Source: Levilactobacillus namurensis (lineage in GTDB: Bacteria; Bacillota; Bacilli; Lactobacillales; Lactobacillaceae). Taken from it: a stretch of DNA of 64,000 bases. Location of the stretch: assembly GCF_032197885.1 (NCBI RefSeq), contig NZ_CP134159.1, forward strand, positions 1,922,001 through 1,986,000, in the 5' to 3' direction. Position numbers and translations under genes: made by a program. Below, piece after piece: positions 1 to 9,642 of this stretch. How positions within the stretch are numbered: the stretch's first letter is position 1; every line of letters begins with the position of its first letter. A model generated the notes under the pieces. The model was not told the DNA's origin and did not search any database. It was given only the letters and a program-made list of their open reading frames with translations.

Positions 1-1384
1 TGGTCACGGGTTGATCCTGGTCGCTTAAGCGGTAGTCGCAAAACGCGGTGTAGTCTGCGGCGACTTGGTCCGCATAAGCGAAGGCAAAGTTGGCCAGCTG
101 AGCGTCGAGGGTCTTTCCCCCGCCCCCAATGTAGCCGCGGATCATGGCCGCGGTTGGGCTCTGGGCGTGGGCGATGGCCAGTGTCCACGCGCAGGTCCGC
201 GCGTAGGTCTGGAACTGGTCCCAATCCAGTTGGGTCAGGTCCACGGACTCTTTCATGTCGCGGAACTGACGCACGTAGAAGCTGCGTTGCTTCCCGCTGA
301 AGTACCCCAGGAAGGAATCCGAGGCCGACTGCAGGATCTTTTGGGAATCCACGATTCGTTGCCCTTCTGTCTGTTCGAAGGCTGCGGTCAAGCGGGTACT
401 GCGTTGACTTCCCCGCCGGCGAGTCGGCAAGGCTTCTTTGACCTGCAGCACTAGATGCGACCCATCGATAGCGGTCAGTAGGATCAAATAGCAACGTGAC
501 CCGAAGCTCCCCACGCCGACACTGTGGCGGACCACGTCGGTGATGTGGTACTGCGACAACAGCAAGTTCACATCCGGCCGCAGGGTGGCCCGGTAAGCGC
601 CGAAGTAGGCACTCACGTTTTGGGTGAAGTCGTCACTCACGTGGGTGGTGCGCGGTGCGTTTTCCCGGAAACACAGGCCCCCACGCTGATCCAGGGTGGT
701 GAACTTACGGACCACCTGTTCCGAATCGCGTTTGTTGGCGTGGTTAATGATGTTCATCAACAATTGGTAATTATCCTGATCCAAGGCACTGGCCTGAACC
801 AGCTTCTCCACGTCGTTCAACGGGTAGAAGCGGTCCAGCGTGGTCTGGTCGAACATCTTCTTGATGCTCTTGCGGTAACTATTGGCGACCTCGGGCAAGC
901 ACTCCTTGAGCTTCTTTTCCTTGAACCCGTTCGCCCGACCGGCTAAGACCACGCTGACTAACAGGCGCTTGAGGTCCCACTCCCAAGGCGCAATGCCGGC
1001 TTCGTCAAAGTCATTCAGGTCGAACAACAAGCGCCGTTCGGGTGACGCGTAGAACCCGAAGTTCCCAATGTGCGCATCCCCGCAGGTAAACGTGAGGATC
1101 CCCGTGTTCAGCTGGGTATCCAAGTCCGCCTCCATCAGTTCGGCCGTCCCCCGGAAGAAGGCAAAGGGTGAAGCCCCCATCCGGCGGGTCCGTTCGGGTA
1201 ATAGTTCGGGAATCAACATCCGCCGGACCTGGTCCATCATGGGCCGACTATCGCGTCCGGTGGGCTGGAACCGCCCCAGGTCCTCGAAGGAGACCTTTGC
1301 GCGGGCGGCTTTCCCCATTGCCCGCAATTCCGAGACCGTCTTATCGACCTGGACCCGTCCCGTACTGAATTTTGCTGGCGTCAT
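1..1384 (-). CDS. DUF2252 family protein, 5' part (runs off left edge)
   Basis: The reverse strand is open from the ATG at 1384 to base 1, about 461 codons without a stop; the 3' end lies outside the window. The protein begins MTPAKFSTGRVQVDKTVSEL and contains AFFRGTAELM, TFTCGDAHIGNFGFY and LLFDLNDFDEAGIAPWEWDL, which are the hallmark blocks of DUF2252 proteins. That family resembles the aminoglycoside phosphotransferase/kinase-like fold: GDAHIGNFG looks like a catalytic-loop H-x-x-N motif and DLNDFDEA like the metal-binding Asp motif. Its biochemical activity is not established. A strong AGGAGGTG ribosome site sits just before the ATG. Several plus-strand frames in this stretch are shadows of this gene. 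The family call is firm; function is unknown. Confidence 0.88.
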   Translation of the reverse strand, partial: MTPAKFSTGRVQVDKTVSELRAMGKAARAKVSFEDLGRFQPTGRDSRPMMDQVRRMLIPELLPERTRRMGASPFAFFRGTAELMEADLDTQLNTGILTFTCGDAHIGNFGFYASPERRLLFDLNDFDEAGIAPWEWDLKRLLVSVVLAGRANGFKEKKLKECLPEVANSYRKSIKKMFDQTTLDRFYPLNDVEKLVQASALDQDNYQLLMNIINHANKRDSEQVVRKFTTLDQRGGLCFRENAPRTTHVSDDFTQNVSAYFGAYRATLRPDVNLLLSQYHITDVVRHSVGVGSFGSRCYLILLTAIDGSHLVLQVKEALPTRRRGSQRSTRLTAAFEQTEGQRIVDSQKILQSASDSFLGYFSGKQRSFYVRQFRDMKESVDLTQLDWDQFQTYARTCAWTLAIAHAQSPTAAMIRGYIGGGGKTLDAQLANFAFAYADQVAADYTAFCDYRLSDQDQPVT

Positions 1385-1457
1385 GACGCCACCTCCTCGT
1401 GTTCGTTACCCCCTATTCTACTCCACGAAGGGTATCGTGACAGGGATAAATTCGCGT

Positions 1458-2867
1458 TTAGTGCTTAGTAGCTGACCGACTCCGTAATCCAAACGTCATC
1501 ACCCAAGCAATGATAGAGATCAGAACTACTGTGCCAAATGCCAGACGGTACCCCAGCAATTGCTGCAAAACGGGTGAGGTAGCCTGCGACCATTGCGTAC
1601 CTAGTGTTGAAATCGAGATCAGCAGTGCCGTTGCAATGGCGGCGGCTACCTGTCGGGCCATCGTGTTGATGGCATTACCATGGGCAATCTGACTCGTTTT
1701 CAAATCATTAATTCCCGCCGTAGCAACCTGCATGACCACTAAAGAAATCCCCGCCATCCAAATCGCATAAGTTATGGTGACCAATACAAGCGAAGTCTTC
1801 GGCGTAAAGCAAACAAACGGGACCGTTGCCAGGGTAAAGAGCGCAAAACCAGCAATTGCCAGCTTACGAATCCCAAAACGGTCAAATAACTTTCCTGCAA
1901 TGGGATTCATAATTGCCATCATCAAGGCTCCGGGTAGCATCATGAGTCCAGAAGTCAACGCGGACACTCGGAAAACGCTTTGAAGGTACAATGGTACCAA
2001 TAGTTGCATTCCAAGTAACGACATATTACTTAAACTACTAAGCCACGTGGTCCGCGTAAAGATTTTCGACTGGAAGACCCGGACGTCCAACAGCGGAGCG
2101 GCCATCTTAAGCTGACGTTTCACCAACCCATAAACACCCAGAATTCCAACTAATCAGGCCGTCAAACTCACGCCCAACTGTTGATCACTCAGTGTTGAAA
2201 AGCCATACAAGATACCACCGAAACCAACTGTTGAATAGAGGACCGACCGAACATCCAACTTGGGGGAAGTTGTCACAATCAGCTTACGCATCCCCAAAGC
2301 CGCCAAGACGATGACTATGACCGTGACGGGAATCAAGATGCCGAACAGGTCACGCCACGACGCATGATCAACGATCCAACCAGATAAAGTTGGTCTAATT
2401 GCGGGTGCCAATCCCACTACGATTCCTGTCAGTCCCATAGCCATACCTCGTTGATTGGCCGGAAAGATCATGACCATAATGTTTTGCATAAAGGGCATGA
2501 TAATACCCACACTAATGGCCTGAATGATCCGTCCCACTAATAGTAAGCTGAAGTTGGGCGCCAGGTAGGCCAAGACCGTCCCCACCAAGAAGATGCCTAA
2601 AGCACTTAGATAGAGCGCCTTCGAGCTAAACTTATACAGCAGTAAAGCTGAGATGGGCACCATAATCCCAATCGCTAGCAGGTAGCCCGTAGATAGCCAC
2701 TGAACCGTTGACATACCAACATGGAGGCTACGACTAATCGTCGGTAATCCATTATTTAACAGAGTTTCTGTCAATACCGTCATAAATCCACCCAATAATA
2801 CAGATAAAATTAAAAACCACCGATGATACGGCTTTCCGTTAACATCAATTCCTAATTTCGTTGTCAT
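1458..2867 (-). pseudogene. DHA2-type MFS multidrug efflux transporter, interrupted by an in-frame stop
   Basis: Reading from the ATG at 2867, the frame encodes a 14-helix MFS transporter of the EmrB/QacA (DHA2) family, starting MTTKLGIDVNGKPYHRWFLI. It hits TGA at 2154-2156 after GVSLTA, then continues in the same frame with LVGILGVYGLVKRQLKMAAP to the stop at 1458. The total is about 470 codons, the usual size of the family, so this is one gene with a nonsense codon rather than two genes. A Trp TGG to TGA change is the simplest origin. Motif C, normally PAIGPTLSG, reads PAIRPTLSG here: a Gly to Arg change from GGA to AGA that would also harm transport. It is divergent from a MarR-type gene and its promoter region carries two palindromic operators. 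A base-calling error at the TGA cannot be excluded. Confidence 0.85.
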
Positions 2868-2896
2868 TTAATCGCCTTCTCTTTCAATTCTGCATT

Positions 2897-2948
2897 TACG
2901 TTACCGGCAACATAAAAGTTAACACATTTTTACGTTGCCGGCAACTTA
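2897..2948. promoter_or_regulatory. Two palindromic operators, likely for the adjacent MarR regulator
   Basis: Two near-palindromes lie in the divergent intergenic region: TACGTTACCGGCAACATA at 2897-2914 and TACGTTGCCGGCAACTTA at 2931-2948. Both fit a TAYGTTGCCGGCAACRTA consensus with dyad symmetry. On the minus strand TTGCCG of the second copy could serve as -35 for the efflux gene, with TAACTT 17 bp downstream, so a bound repressor would block transcription. The same type of site recurs in front of the FMN reductase near 6.95 kb. Assignment to the MarR protein is inference from position and dyad shape. Confidence 0.72.
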
Positions 2949-2965
2949 TATTCTCAAAAAGACGA

Positions 2966-2994
2966 TTGCCTTTTGGGGAGTGACTGCCTATAAT
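2966..2994 (+). promoter_or_regulatory. Promoter of the MarR-family gene
   Basis: TTGCCT at 2966-2971 and a consensus TATAAT at 2989-2994 are separated by 17 bp, 43 bp before the GTG start of the MarR gene. The upstream operator pair ends 18 bp before the -35. Confidence 0.75.
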
Positions 2995-3037
2995 TAAGTG
3001 GTCGACAACCTAACATGCACCTTAAGGGGGTAACCTT

Positions 3038-3502
3038 GTGTCCATTGAAGAAAAGTTTCCATTAGAATCCGCCATTATCAACCTCGTTCTCAGTCATCGC
3101 TCCATCACGACTAAGCGAATACGTGCGCTCGGTCTATACCCAGGACAGGACGTTATCTTGCTTGAATTGTTAGACCACGATGATTGTCTCCAAAATGATC
3201 TGGTCAACGCCCTAGGGATTGATCACTCGACGGTCACCAAATCCGTCTCTCGTCTTCAACGCAATGCGATTGTCACCACCCATAAATCAACGGTCGATCG
3301 CCGGGCAACGCTGGTCTCTCTTACATCCAAGGGTCGTCATCTTGCCCAACAAGTCAGCGAAATTTGGACTTCAGTTGAACAATTAGGCTTCCAGACATTG
3401 ACCCCCGCAGAACAAACCAGTTATCTGCAACTTATGCACCACATCACCGCCACCTTTAATCAAGCGGACCAGGCTCCAGCTGACTCCGCGCCTAAATCTT
3501 AA
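3038..3502 (+). CDS. MarR-family transcriptional regulator
   Basis: A 154-residue winged-helix regulator. The winged-helix core runs from about residue 30 to 100: GLYPGQDVILLELLDHDDCL, then NDLVNALGIDHSTVTKSVSR as the helix-turn-helix, then DRRATLVSLTSKGR, the typical MarR wing (D-R-R-x3-V-x-L-T-x-x-G). The start is GTG at 3038 with AAGGGGGT upstream; no ATG fits. MarR proteins are dimeric repressors released by phenolic or other small ligands. This one is divergent from an efflux pump, and two dyad operators lie between them, so control of the pump and of itself is likely. Similar sites before the FMN reductase at 6.9 kb suggest a second target. Confidence 0.9.
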   Translation: MSIEEKFPLESAIINLVLSHRSITTKRIRALGLYPGQDVILLELLDHDDCLQNDLVNALGIDHSTVTKSVSRLQRNAIVTTHKSTVDRRATLVSLTSKGRHLAQQVSEIWTSVEQLGFQTLTPAEQTSYLQLMHHITATFNQADQAPADSAPKS

Positions 3503-3506
3503 CCTC

Positions 3507-3566
3507 AAAAAGCATCCAAGCAGACTCGTTTTTCATCAAAACGAATTCTTCCTGGATGCTTTTTCT
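3507..3566. terminator. Bidirectional Rho-independent terminator
   Basis: AAAAAGCATCCA and TGGATGCTTTTT form the outer stem of a long hairpin with A and T tracts on both sides. It sits between the converging MarR gene and ABC exporter gene and can serve both. Confidence 0.85.
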
Positions 3567-3601
3567 TGATCACTTATACGCCTATTTTTTTCTATCTTAA
3601 A

Positions 3602-5584
3602 TCATTCCGCACTCAACGCCTCAATTGGATTCAACCGAGCGGCGTGGCGCGCCGGCCAAATTGCCGCCAGTAACGAAATAATAATGGCCAGGCCAAAAAT
3701 TAGCGCAACATTTCCGCCACTAATTTGGACAAACTTGTAACTGGCTAGGCCAAGTAATAGGTGATTGGCCACCGCTCCCAGGCCAAACGCTAATCCGGTG
3801 GCCACGACCGCACTCAGCAATCCAATCACTAACGATTCACTTAGAAACAATAGTCGGATGTCATGACGACTTTCACCTAAAGCCCGTAAAATTCCAATCT
3901 CCTTAGTTCGCGCACTAACTGCCATATACATCGTAACAATGATCATCATGGCCGAAACAAGCAACGAAATTGCCGCAATTACCGAAAGTAAAGATGAAGC
4001 CAGATGGACATACGTCTGTAACGTCGTAATCATGCTAGCAATCGAAGTTGTCGTAAAGACCTTCTTTCGTTGCACTTGTAACGCCTTGATCTTATTTTGG
4101 ACAGCCTTTACATTCGTCATCTGATCGACCTTAACCGTCAGACTCGTTGGTTTAGTTGTCATACCGGCAGTTTTCAATCCCGCAATCAATGTCTGAGTAT
4201 TCACGCCAGTTACTGCAGCCTGAGTAGTACTTTTACCAATTCCCGCGACCTTTACCCGAATTTTCATGGTTTTCTTCTGCTGATGTTCCGTAGTCGTGTA
4301 AGTCAACCGTACCTTCTTGCCAACTAATTGCCGCCAGTTTTTCTTTTGCAATTTTTTGGCCACTGCCGTTTCATCTAAGACAATTTCACCTTGCTTCGGT
4401 GTATGGCCCACCTTAACCGACGACGCCGTTGACGCATCTGTCCAATTACCGAGTGAAGCGATAGTTGTTTGGTGTCGCCCATAGTTGACCTTAACATTAG
4501 AGAGTGTATAGGTAGGTTGAACCCGCTGAACATGGTCCATTCGAGCAACTCGCGCTTGTTCGGCCGTCGTAATAGTTGGCTTCGTCGTCGACATGGATGC
4601 TAAAACCGTGGCCATCGGATTGGAACTACCACCAGGCAATTGGGTTGTCGTTTTTTGCTTCTTAGAGACCGTGACGACCCGTGGATTGGCAACGTCCGTA
4701 ATCTGTTTATTAATGTATCCACCAATACCATTACCTAATCCAGAGAAAAGAATCACCGCGAATAATCCGATTGCTGTACCAATTGTAATCAAACTACTCG
4801 TTTTCCAAGAATATCGCAGATGTTTAAGTGCATTCTTAACGTTAGCCCAGAATGGTAGTTTACGTGACTTAGGTTGCGATGCAACGGTCGCTTGATAAGC
4901 CGGTCGCACTTGCGTATCCCGGTCAATTTGGCCATCTGCCAGGTGAACAATCCGAGTTCCCGCATCCGCTACGGCTTGCGAATGGGTCACCGCAATAACC
5001 AACTTTCCCTCAGCCGCAATCTCATCCAAAATCTTCAATACCGCCGCCGTATTCTCTGAGTCCAAAGCCCCAGTTGGTTCATCGGCAATGATGACCTGTG
5101 GATCACTGGCTAATGCTCGTGCAATCGCCACCCGCTGTTTCTGACCACCTGAGAGTTGACTAGGATACTTATGTCCTTGTTGTGCCAATCCCACTCGCGC
5201 CAGTAATTGTTGTGCGCGTTCTCGCCTGTCCGCCTTAGACAACGTGCTCATGTCTAAGGGGACCAAAACATTGTCTAATACCGTTAAATGACTGATTAAA
5301 TTATATGATTGATAGATGTACCCCACAGTGTCTCGCCGATACCGGTTCATGGCCGCCTCATCATGATGATCCATTGGCTGGCCTTGCAAGGTCACTTGTC
5401 CTGTAAAGTTACGATCTAATCCACCAATAATGTTCATCAATGTCGATTTACCACCACCTGATTCGCCTAGTATCGAAACAAATTCTCCCAGTTCAAAGTC
5501 CAATGTAACGCCCTTGATTACCGGAAACTCTTGCTTCTCTAGATAGTATGATTTGTGAATATCAGTTAGACTTAAAAAACTCAT
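3602..5584 (-). CDS. MacB-like ABC exporter, fused ATPase and FtsX-type permease
   Basis: A 660-residue fusion. Residues 1-220 form an ABC ATPase: Walker A GESGGGKST near 39, signature LSGGQKQRVAIARAL near 143, Walker B VIIADEPTGALD and the switch His in AVTHSQ. These match the LolD/MacB/FtsE subclass. A first membrane helix follows near residue 265, then a large extracytoplasmic Thr/Lys-rich domain of about 240 residues, then three C-terminal helices of the FtsX fold ending in WPARHAARLNPIEALSAE, the usual tail of this permease class. Such proteins export antimicrobial peptides, drugs or lipids, or act by mechanotransmission. The ATG at 5584 is preceded by AAGGAAGTGCC. It is a single-gene unit divergent from a TetR-type gene that probably regulates it. 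The substrate is unknown. Confidence 0.9.
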   Translation of the reverse strand: MSFLSLTDIHKSYYLEKQEFPVIKGVTLDFELGEFVSILGESGGGKSTLMNIIGGLDRNFTGQVTLQGQPMDHHDEAAMNRYRRDTVGYIYQSYNLISHLTVLDNVLVPLDMSTLSKADRRERAQQLLARVGLAQQGHKYPSQLSGGQKQRVAIARALASDPQVIIADEPTGALDSENTAAVLKILDEIAAEGKLVIAVTHSQAVADAGTRIVHLADGQIDRDTQVRPAYQATVASQPKSRKLPFWANVKNALKHLRYSWKTSSLITIGTAIGLFAVILFSGLGNGIGGYINKQITDVANPRVVTVSKKQKTTTQLPGGSSNPMATVLASMSTTKPTITTAEQARVARMDHVQRVQPTYTLSNVKVNYGRHQTTIASLGNWTDASTASSVKVGHTPKQGEIVLDETAVAKKLQKKNWRQLVGKKVRLTYTTTEHQQKKTMKIRVKVAGIGKSTTQAAVTGVNTQTLIAGLKTAGMTTKPTSLTVKVDQMTNVKAVQNKIKALQVQRKKVFTTTSIASMITTLQTYVHLASSLLSVIAAISLLVSAMMIIVTMYMAVSARTKEIGILRALGESRHDIRLLFLSESLVIGLLSAVVATGLAFGLGAVANHLLLGLASYKFVQISGGNVALIFGLAIIISLLAAIWPARHAARLNPIEALSAE

Positions 5585-5741
5585 TTACTGGCACTTCCTT
5601 TATTTATCGTGACATTTATCGTACAACGTGTTTAAATAATAACGAAGCGTACAACTGCATGCAATCCACAATTCAACCAAATTTGGGATGAATACAACAG
5701 TTCACCGCTAAAGTGTTGTTTTTATGTCAGGAGGACCTCAA

Positions 5742-6299
5742 ATGGCTGGTATTAAAAATAATCGTCGTACCCAATACACAATCCACGTGATTGAAGAATC
5801 TTTAATCGCACTACTACAACATCACCCATTGGAAAAAATTACAGTCACCGCAATCTGTGAAGCTGCGGACGTGAACCGCGGAACTTTCTACCGTTACTTT
5901 CAAGACCCCTTCGACTGTTTTAATCAAATTCAGGATGCCTTTTTTCAGCAAATGCTGGATAACCTTCCACTTTTTGATCGCCAAAAACCAACCCAATTTT
6001 TAACCGCAATCTTGACCACTTTTCAGAAAAACGCGCCATTAATGCGGGCCTTACTTATGCGCCAAAATTCAAGTTTACTCGAAAAATTTTTCCAACACCG
6101 ACAAGCACTTCCGGATGCCGCTAGTCATCAGGAACAATACGAACTCACCTTTTACTCCAATGGCATCAGTAGCATTTGTCGTCACTGGCTAGACTTAGGA
6201 ATGCCAGAATCCCCTGCCGAACTAGCTCGGTTAATCATGACCATCATGCATCAAGGACCCACTGATATTCCAGATCCACCAGAACTTACAACCCATTAA
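5742..6299 (+). CDS. TetR/AcrR-family transcriptional regulator
   Basis: A 185-residue protein. The N-terminal helix-turn-helix reads KITVTAICEAADVNRGTFYRYF at about residues 31-52, a textbook TetR DNA-binding motif; the C-terminal part is a helical ligand and dimer domain with low sequence conservation. I place the start at ATG 5742 because AGGAGG at 5729-5734 sits 7 bp before it; the earlier in-frame ATG at 5724 overlaps that ribosome site. It is divergent from the MacB-like exporter, so it most likely represses that gene and itself. The ligand is unknown. Confidence 0.9.
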   Translation: MAGIKNNRRTQYTIHVIEESLIALLQHHPLEKITVTAICEAADVNRGTFYRYFQDPFDCFNQIQDAFFQQMLDNLPLFDRQKPTQFLTAILTTFQKNAPLMRALLMRQNSSLLEKFFQHRQALPDAASHQEQYELTFYSNGISSICRHWLDLGMPESPAELARLIMTIMHQGPTDIPDPPELTTH

Positions 6300-6303
6300 T
6301 CTA

Positions 6304-6351
6304 AATGCCCCCTACCAGGTTGACTATTCGTCACTCTGGTAGGGGGCATTT
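6304..6351. terminator. Bidirectional terminator
   Basis: AAATGCCCCCTACCAG and CTGGTAGGGGGCATTT form a 16-bp perfect stem between the converging TetR and FMN reductase genes. Confidence 0.9.
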
Positions 6352-6353
6352 GC

Positions 6354-6905
6354 TTATTTTACTGCGGACTGCAGTTGCGCAATTTGCGCTATGATAGCTG
6401 CTTTTTGGTCACCGTCTAGGTCAAAACGATTCGTCTGAAAGGCTGCCATGGGAACTCGTAGTCCAACTGAATCGGGTAATGGCCGCATCCCCATAAACTT
6501 AGTCAGGGTCATCAGATGTGCCAACCCCACCTTAGCTCCCTTACGGCCTCCCGCACCACTGAGAACAACTGGGAAGTCTTGAATGAAGTCGGGAGCACCA
6601 AAGACACCCGCCTTCGTTGGCCGCGATAACCAATCTAATGCATTCTTCAGAACACCGGGAATCATTTCGTTATACTCAGGACTAACGATCCACAACGCAT
6701 CAGCTGTCTTAACTTGCTCCCGTAACCGCATGACGTTAGTCGGTGTTGGAAATTCAATATCCTGATTCATTAACGGCAGATCATCGAGTACCGCAAATTC
6801 CGTTTGCCAGTCACGTCGCTGCAATTCCCGGACAATTACATTTGCCACGCTCCGATTGAAGGATTCTTTTCGGAGTGAACCGACCATCATTAATACTTTT
6901 TTCAT
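6354..6905 (-). CDS. NAD(P)H-dependent FMN reductase (flavodoxin fold)
   Basis: A 183-residue protein of the NADPH-dependent FMN reductase family (COG0431; YieF/ChrR/AzoR1-like). The FMN phosphate loop is GSLRKESFNRSVAN near residues 9-22, and SPEYNEMIPGVLKNALDWLSRP near 75-96 is the diagnostic block binding the isoalloxazine ring. These soluble flavoproteins reduce quinones, azo dyes, chromate or free flavin by two-electron transfer. The gene stands alone; its promoter region holds two 18-bp dyads of the same type as those before the MarR/efflux pair, so it probably belongs to the same stress regulon. The start ATG at 6905 is preceded by AAGATGGTGAAGTT. Confidence 0.9.
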   Translation of the reverse strand: MKKVLMMVGSLRKESFNRSVANVIVRELQRRDWQTEFAVLDDLPLMNQDIEFPTPTNVMRLREQVKTADALWIVSPEYNEMIPGVLKNALDWLSRPTKAGVFGAPDFIQDFPVVLSGAGGRKGAKVGLAHLMTLTKFMGMRPLPDSVGLRVPMAAFQTNRFDLDGDQKAAIIAQIAQLQSAVK

Positions 6906-6927
6906 AACTTCACCATCTTTTTATTTT

Positions 6928-6982
6928 TATGTTGCCAACAACATAAAAGAGTATAGGGCAAGTTTATGTTGCCGTCAACGTA
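6928..6982. promoter_or_regulatory. Two operators matching those of the MarR locus
   Basis: TATGTTGCCAACAACATA at 6928-6945 and TATGTTGCCGTCAACGTA at 6965-6982 share the GTTGCC/GGCAAC dyad with the sites at 2897-2948. Start-to-start spacing is 37 bp here and 34 bp there. The pairing and similar spacing support binding by one regulator, most likely the MarR protein 4 kb away. Confidence 0.7.
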
Positions 6983-7055
6983 TTTGATGGATAAGTTCAT
7001 TTTTTTGAGCTTAACGACCGCATTTTACTTAATGACGTCCCACCGCTTAGTTATG

Positions 7056-7091
7056 CAAAAAAAGCCCGAGACCGCAGTCTCGAGCTTTTTT
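7056..7091 (-). terminator. Terminator of the phosphoketolase gene
   Basis: Read on the minus strand, AAGCTCGAGACT and AGTCTCGGGCTT pair around a short loop and are followed by a T run. It lies 30 bp after the phosphoketolase stop. Confidence 0.85.
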
Positions 7092-7120
7092 CGTTTAATT
7101 CATTAAAGGTTAATCGAAGA

Positions 7121-9580
7121 TTACTTCTTCAATGGCGTCCATTGCCACTTCGTGAATTCTTCAATATCATGACCTTCGTCACGGGTAACCTTGAAGTGCT
7201 TAGCTAAGATGTCATCCATCTTCTTGTCGAAGGCCTTAGCAGCAGCTTCGTCAACCACACCCTTGTTCACTAAGACGCTAACAGCATCCTTAGCTTGGTG
7301 GAAGCGGTCAAGTTCGGAGTAGACCCGCATGTCGTAGGCCGTGGTGATGTCACCATCTTCACGGTAACCGTGGACGTGTAAGCCTAAGTGTTGACGTTCG
7401 TAGAAGATTGATTCTACTAAGTCTTCGTAGCCGTGGAAGCCAAAGACAACTGGCGTGCCGGATTCACCGAACAGAGAACTGAATTCGTCATCAGACAAAG
7501 CACGTTCTGCGTTCAGAGGGCCATTCTTCTTTTGAAGACGACCTAATTCGACAACGTTGACGTAACGCATCTTAACAGCTGGGAAGGCATCGTTGATCAA
7601 GTCAACAGCAGCCAAGGTTTCGATGGTTGGTTCAACACCGGCAGAAGCGAAGACGATATCAGCATCTTCACCTTCAGCAACAGTGGAAGCCCAGTCGATA
7701 GCCTTGATTCCCTTAGTAGCCAATTCTTCAGCTTCATCAACGGAGAACCATTGTTGACGTGGTTGCTTAGAAGCCACGATGTGGTTAACCTTTTGACGGT
7801 CTTGGAAAGCACGGCTGAAGACAGCTAACAAGGTGTTCCCATCAGCTGGCAGGTATTGGCGAATGAAGTCAGACTTCTTTTCAGCCAAGTGAGTCAAGAT
7901 ACCTGGATCTTGGTGGGTGTAACCGTTGTGGTCTTGTTGGAACACAGTTGACGTGGAGATCAAGTTCAATGATGGGTAATCATTGCGCCAGTCTTCAGCG
8001 GCAGCTTGACGGATCCACTTGAAGTGTTGGGTAATCATGGAATCTACAACACGTAAGAATGATTCGTAAGAAGTGAAGACCCCTTGACGACCAGTTAACG
8101 TGTAAGCTTCCAACCAACCTTCAGCTTGATGTTCGGATAATTGAGCATCCAAGATCCGGCCTTCTGGTGCTTCGTATTGGTCATTTGGTTCCTTGACCTT
8201 ACTCATCCATTGACGGTTCGTGATCTTGAACATGTCCCAGAGACGGTTGGACATGGTTTCGTCAGGTCCGAAGATCCGGAATGACGTTGGGTTCTTCGTC
8301 GCAACACCGGCGAAGAATTGTGATAACACGTTCATGTCCATGTTTTGCTTACCATCTGGTAAGTTCGTCCCACGGTTGTCAGCGTTGATGTCGTTAGCAA
8401 AGGACTTCCAGTCTGGTAAGTCTAACATTGCTGGCTTTTCGCCACGACGACGGCCACCGTTGGCAATTGGGTTCGCTGCCATCCGCTTGTCACCCTTAGG
8501 TGCAAAGTCGGCAACTTCTGCCTTCAACGTTCCATCCGTGTTGAATAATTCTTCTGGCTTGTATGACTTCATCCAAGCTTCGAATTCTGGAAGTTCGTCG
8601 AAGTTGTTTTGTGACAGACCAAGCGGAACTTGGTGCGCACGGAATGAGTTTTCAATTGGTTCGCCGGCTGGGTTTTGCTTAGGACCACCCCAACCCTTTG
8701 GTAAACGTGCAATAACGACTGGCCATGGTGCAATTTCGCCATCTTCGTACTTGCCGTTTTCGCGAGCATCTTTTTGGATTTGTTGAATATCAGCAACTGC
8801 TTGGTCAAAGACAGCAGCGGCCTTTTCATGGTAAGTCATGTAGTCATGGATATCATCGTTTTCGATGAACCGTGGTGACCAACCTAAACCTTCGAAGAAC
8901 TTAGCGATCTTGTCGTCACTCATCCGTGAGAAGATCGTTGGGTTAGAAATCTTGAACCCGTTCAAGTCAAGGATTGGTAATACGGCACCGTCGTTCTTAG
9001 GGTTCAAGAACTTGATGGAGTTCCAAGCCGTCATGGCTGGACCAGTTTCTTCTTCCCCATCACCAACGACCGTGAAGGCCACTTGGTCTGGGTTGTCTAA
9101 CACGGCACCAACCGCGTGAGACAGAGAGTAACCTAATTCTCCACCTTCATGCAGAGAACCTGGCGTTTGAGCGGTCATGTGAGAACCGATCCCGCCTGGG
9201 AAGGAGAAGCGCTTGTACAAGCGAGCCATACCTTCAAGGTCTTGGGTGATTTCTGGGAATGCATCCGTGTAAGTTCCGTCCAAGTAGGAGTTGGTTACCA
9301 TAACTTGGCCACCGTGACCAGGGCCACCGATGTAGAACATGTTCAAACCGTACTTGTTGATCAGACGGTTTGCGTGAGCGTATAAGAAGGTTTGACCGGA
9401 GATAGTTCCCCAGTGCCCGATAGGCTTAACCTTAACGTCGTCTTTTTTAATTGGTGTGTTGGTAACTGAGAACAGTGGGTTGTCCTTCAGGAAAATCATC
9501 CCACCAGAAAGGTAGGTCGTTGCGCGCCACCAGGCGTCAACTTTTTCCAAGTAGGATTTGGAATCGAAATCTACTGCCAT
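7121..9580 (-). CDS. xpkA: Phosphoketolase (xylulose-5-phosphate/fructose-6-phosphate)
   Basis: An 819-residue thiamine-diphosphate enzyme that splits xylulose 5-phosphate with phosphate into acetyl phosphate and glyceraldehyde 3-phosphate; some family members also use fructose 6-phosphate. It is the key step of heterolactic sugar and pentose catabolism, in the cytosol. The signature [12 protein letters not shown] and the ThDP-binding GDGEEETGP are visible in the N-terminal third, and [16 protein letters not shown] in the C-terminal part. I start at ATG 9580 ([20 protein letters not shown]) because GAAGGAG lies 11 bp before it; an upstream extension to 9637 has no ribosome site and does not match the family N-terminus. 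The gene has its own promoter and terminator. Codon use is strongly biased, as expected for an abundant enzyme. Confidence 0.96.
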   Translation of the reverse strand: MAVDFDSKSYLEKVDAWWRATTYLSGGMIFLKDNPLFSVTNTPIKKDDVKVKPIGHWGTISGQTFLYAHANRLINKYGLNMFYIGGPGHGGQVMVTNSYLDGTYTDAFPEITQDLEGMARLYKRFSFPGGIGSHMTAQTPGSLHEGGELGYSLSHAVGAVLDNPDQVAFTVVGDGEEETGPAMTAWNSIKFLNPKNDGAVLPILDLNGFKISNPTIFSRMSDDKIAKFFEGLGWSPRFIENDDIHDYMTYHEKAAAVFDQAVADIQQIQKDARENGKYEDGEIAPWPVVIARLPKGWGGPKQNPAGEPIENSFRAHQVPLGLSQNNFDELPEFEAWMKSYKPEELFNTDGTLKAEVADFAPKGDKRMAANPIANGGRRRGEKPAMLDLPDWKSFANDINADNRGTNLPDGKQNMDMNVLSQFFAGVATKNPTSFRIFGPDETMSNRLWDMFKITNRQWMSKVKEPNDQYEAPEGRILDAQLSEHQAEGWLEAYTLTGRQGVFTSYESFLRVVDSMITQHFKWIRQAAAEDWRNDYPSLNLISTSTVFQQDHNGYTHQDPGILTHLAEKKSDFIRQYLPADGNTLLAVFSRAFQDRQKVNHIVASKQPRQQWFSVDEAEELATKGIKAIDWASTVAEGEDADIVFASAGVEPTIETLAAVDLINDAFPAVKMRYVNVVELGRLQKKNGPLNAERALSDDEFSSLFGESGTPVVFGFHGYEDLVESIFYERQHLGLHVHGYREDGDITTAYDMRVYSELDRFHQAKDAVSVLVNKGVVDEAAAKAFDKKMDDILAKHFKVTRDEGHDIEEFTKWQWTPLKK

Positions 9581-9642
9581 GAATTTTACACTCCTTCGTT
9601 GGGTAACTAACATCGTTACAATGCGTTCGTAAATCACATAAG

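Noticed and set aside
65..946. Plus-strand frames of 129 and 140 codons at the left edge
   Set aside because: They are antisense to the DUF2252 gene, which has a ribosome site and clear family motifs; the plus-strand products have no recognisable domains.
2154..2156. Programmed readthrough or selenocysteine at the TGA in the efflux gene
   Set aside because: No hairpin of SECIS type follows, and lactobacilli lack selenocysteine insertion in general; a nonsense mutation is simpler.
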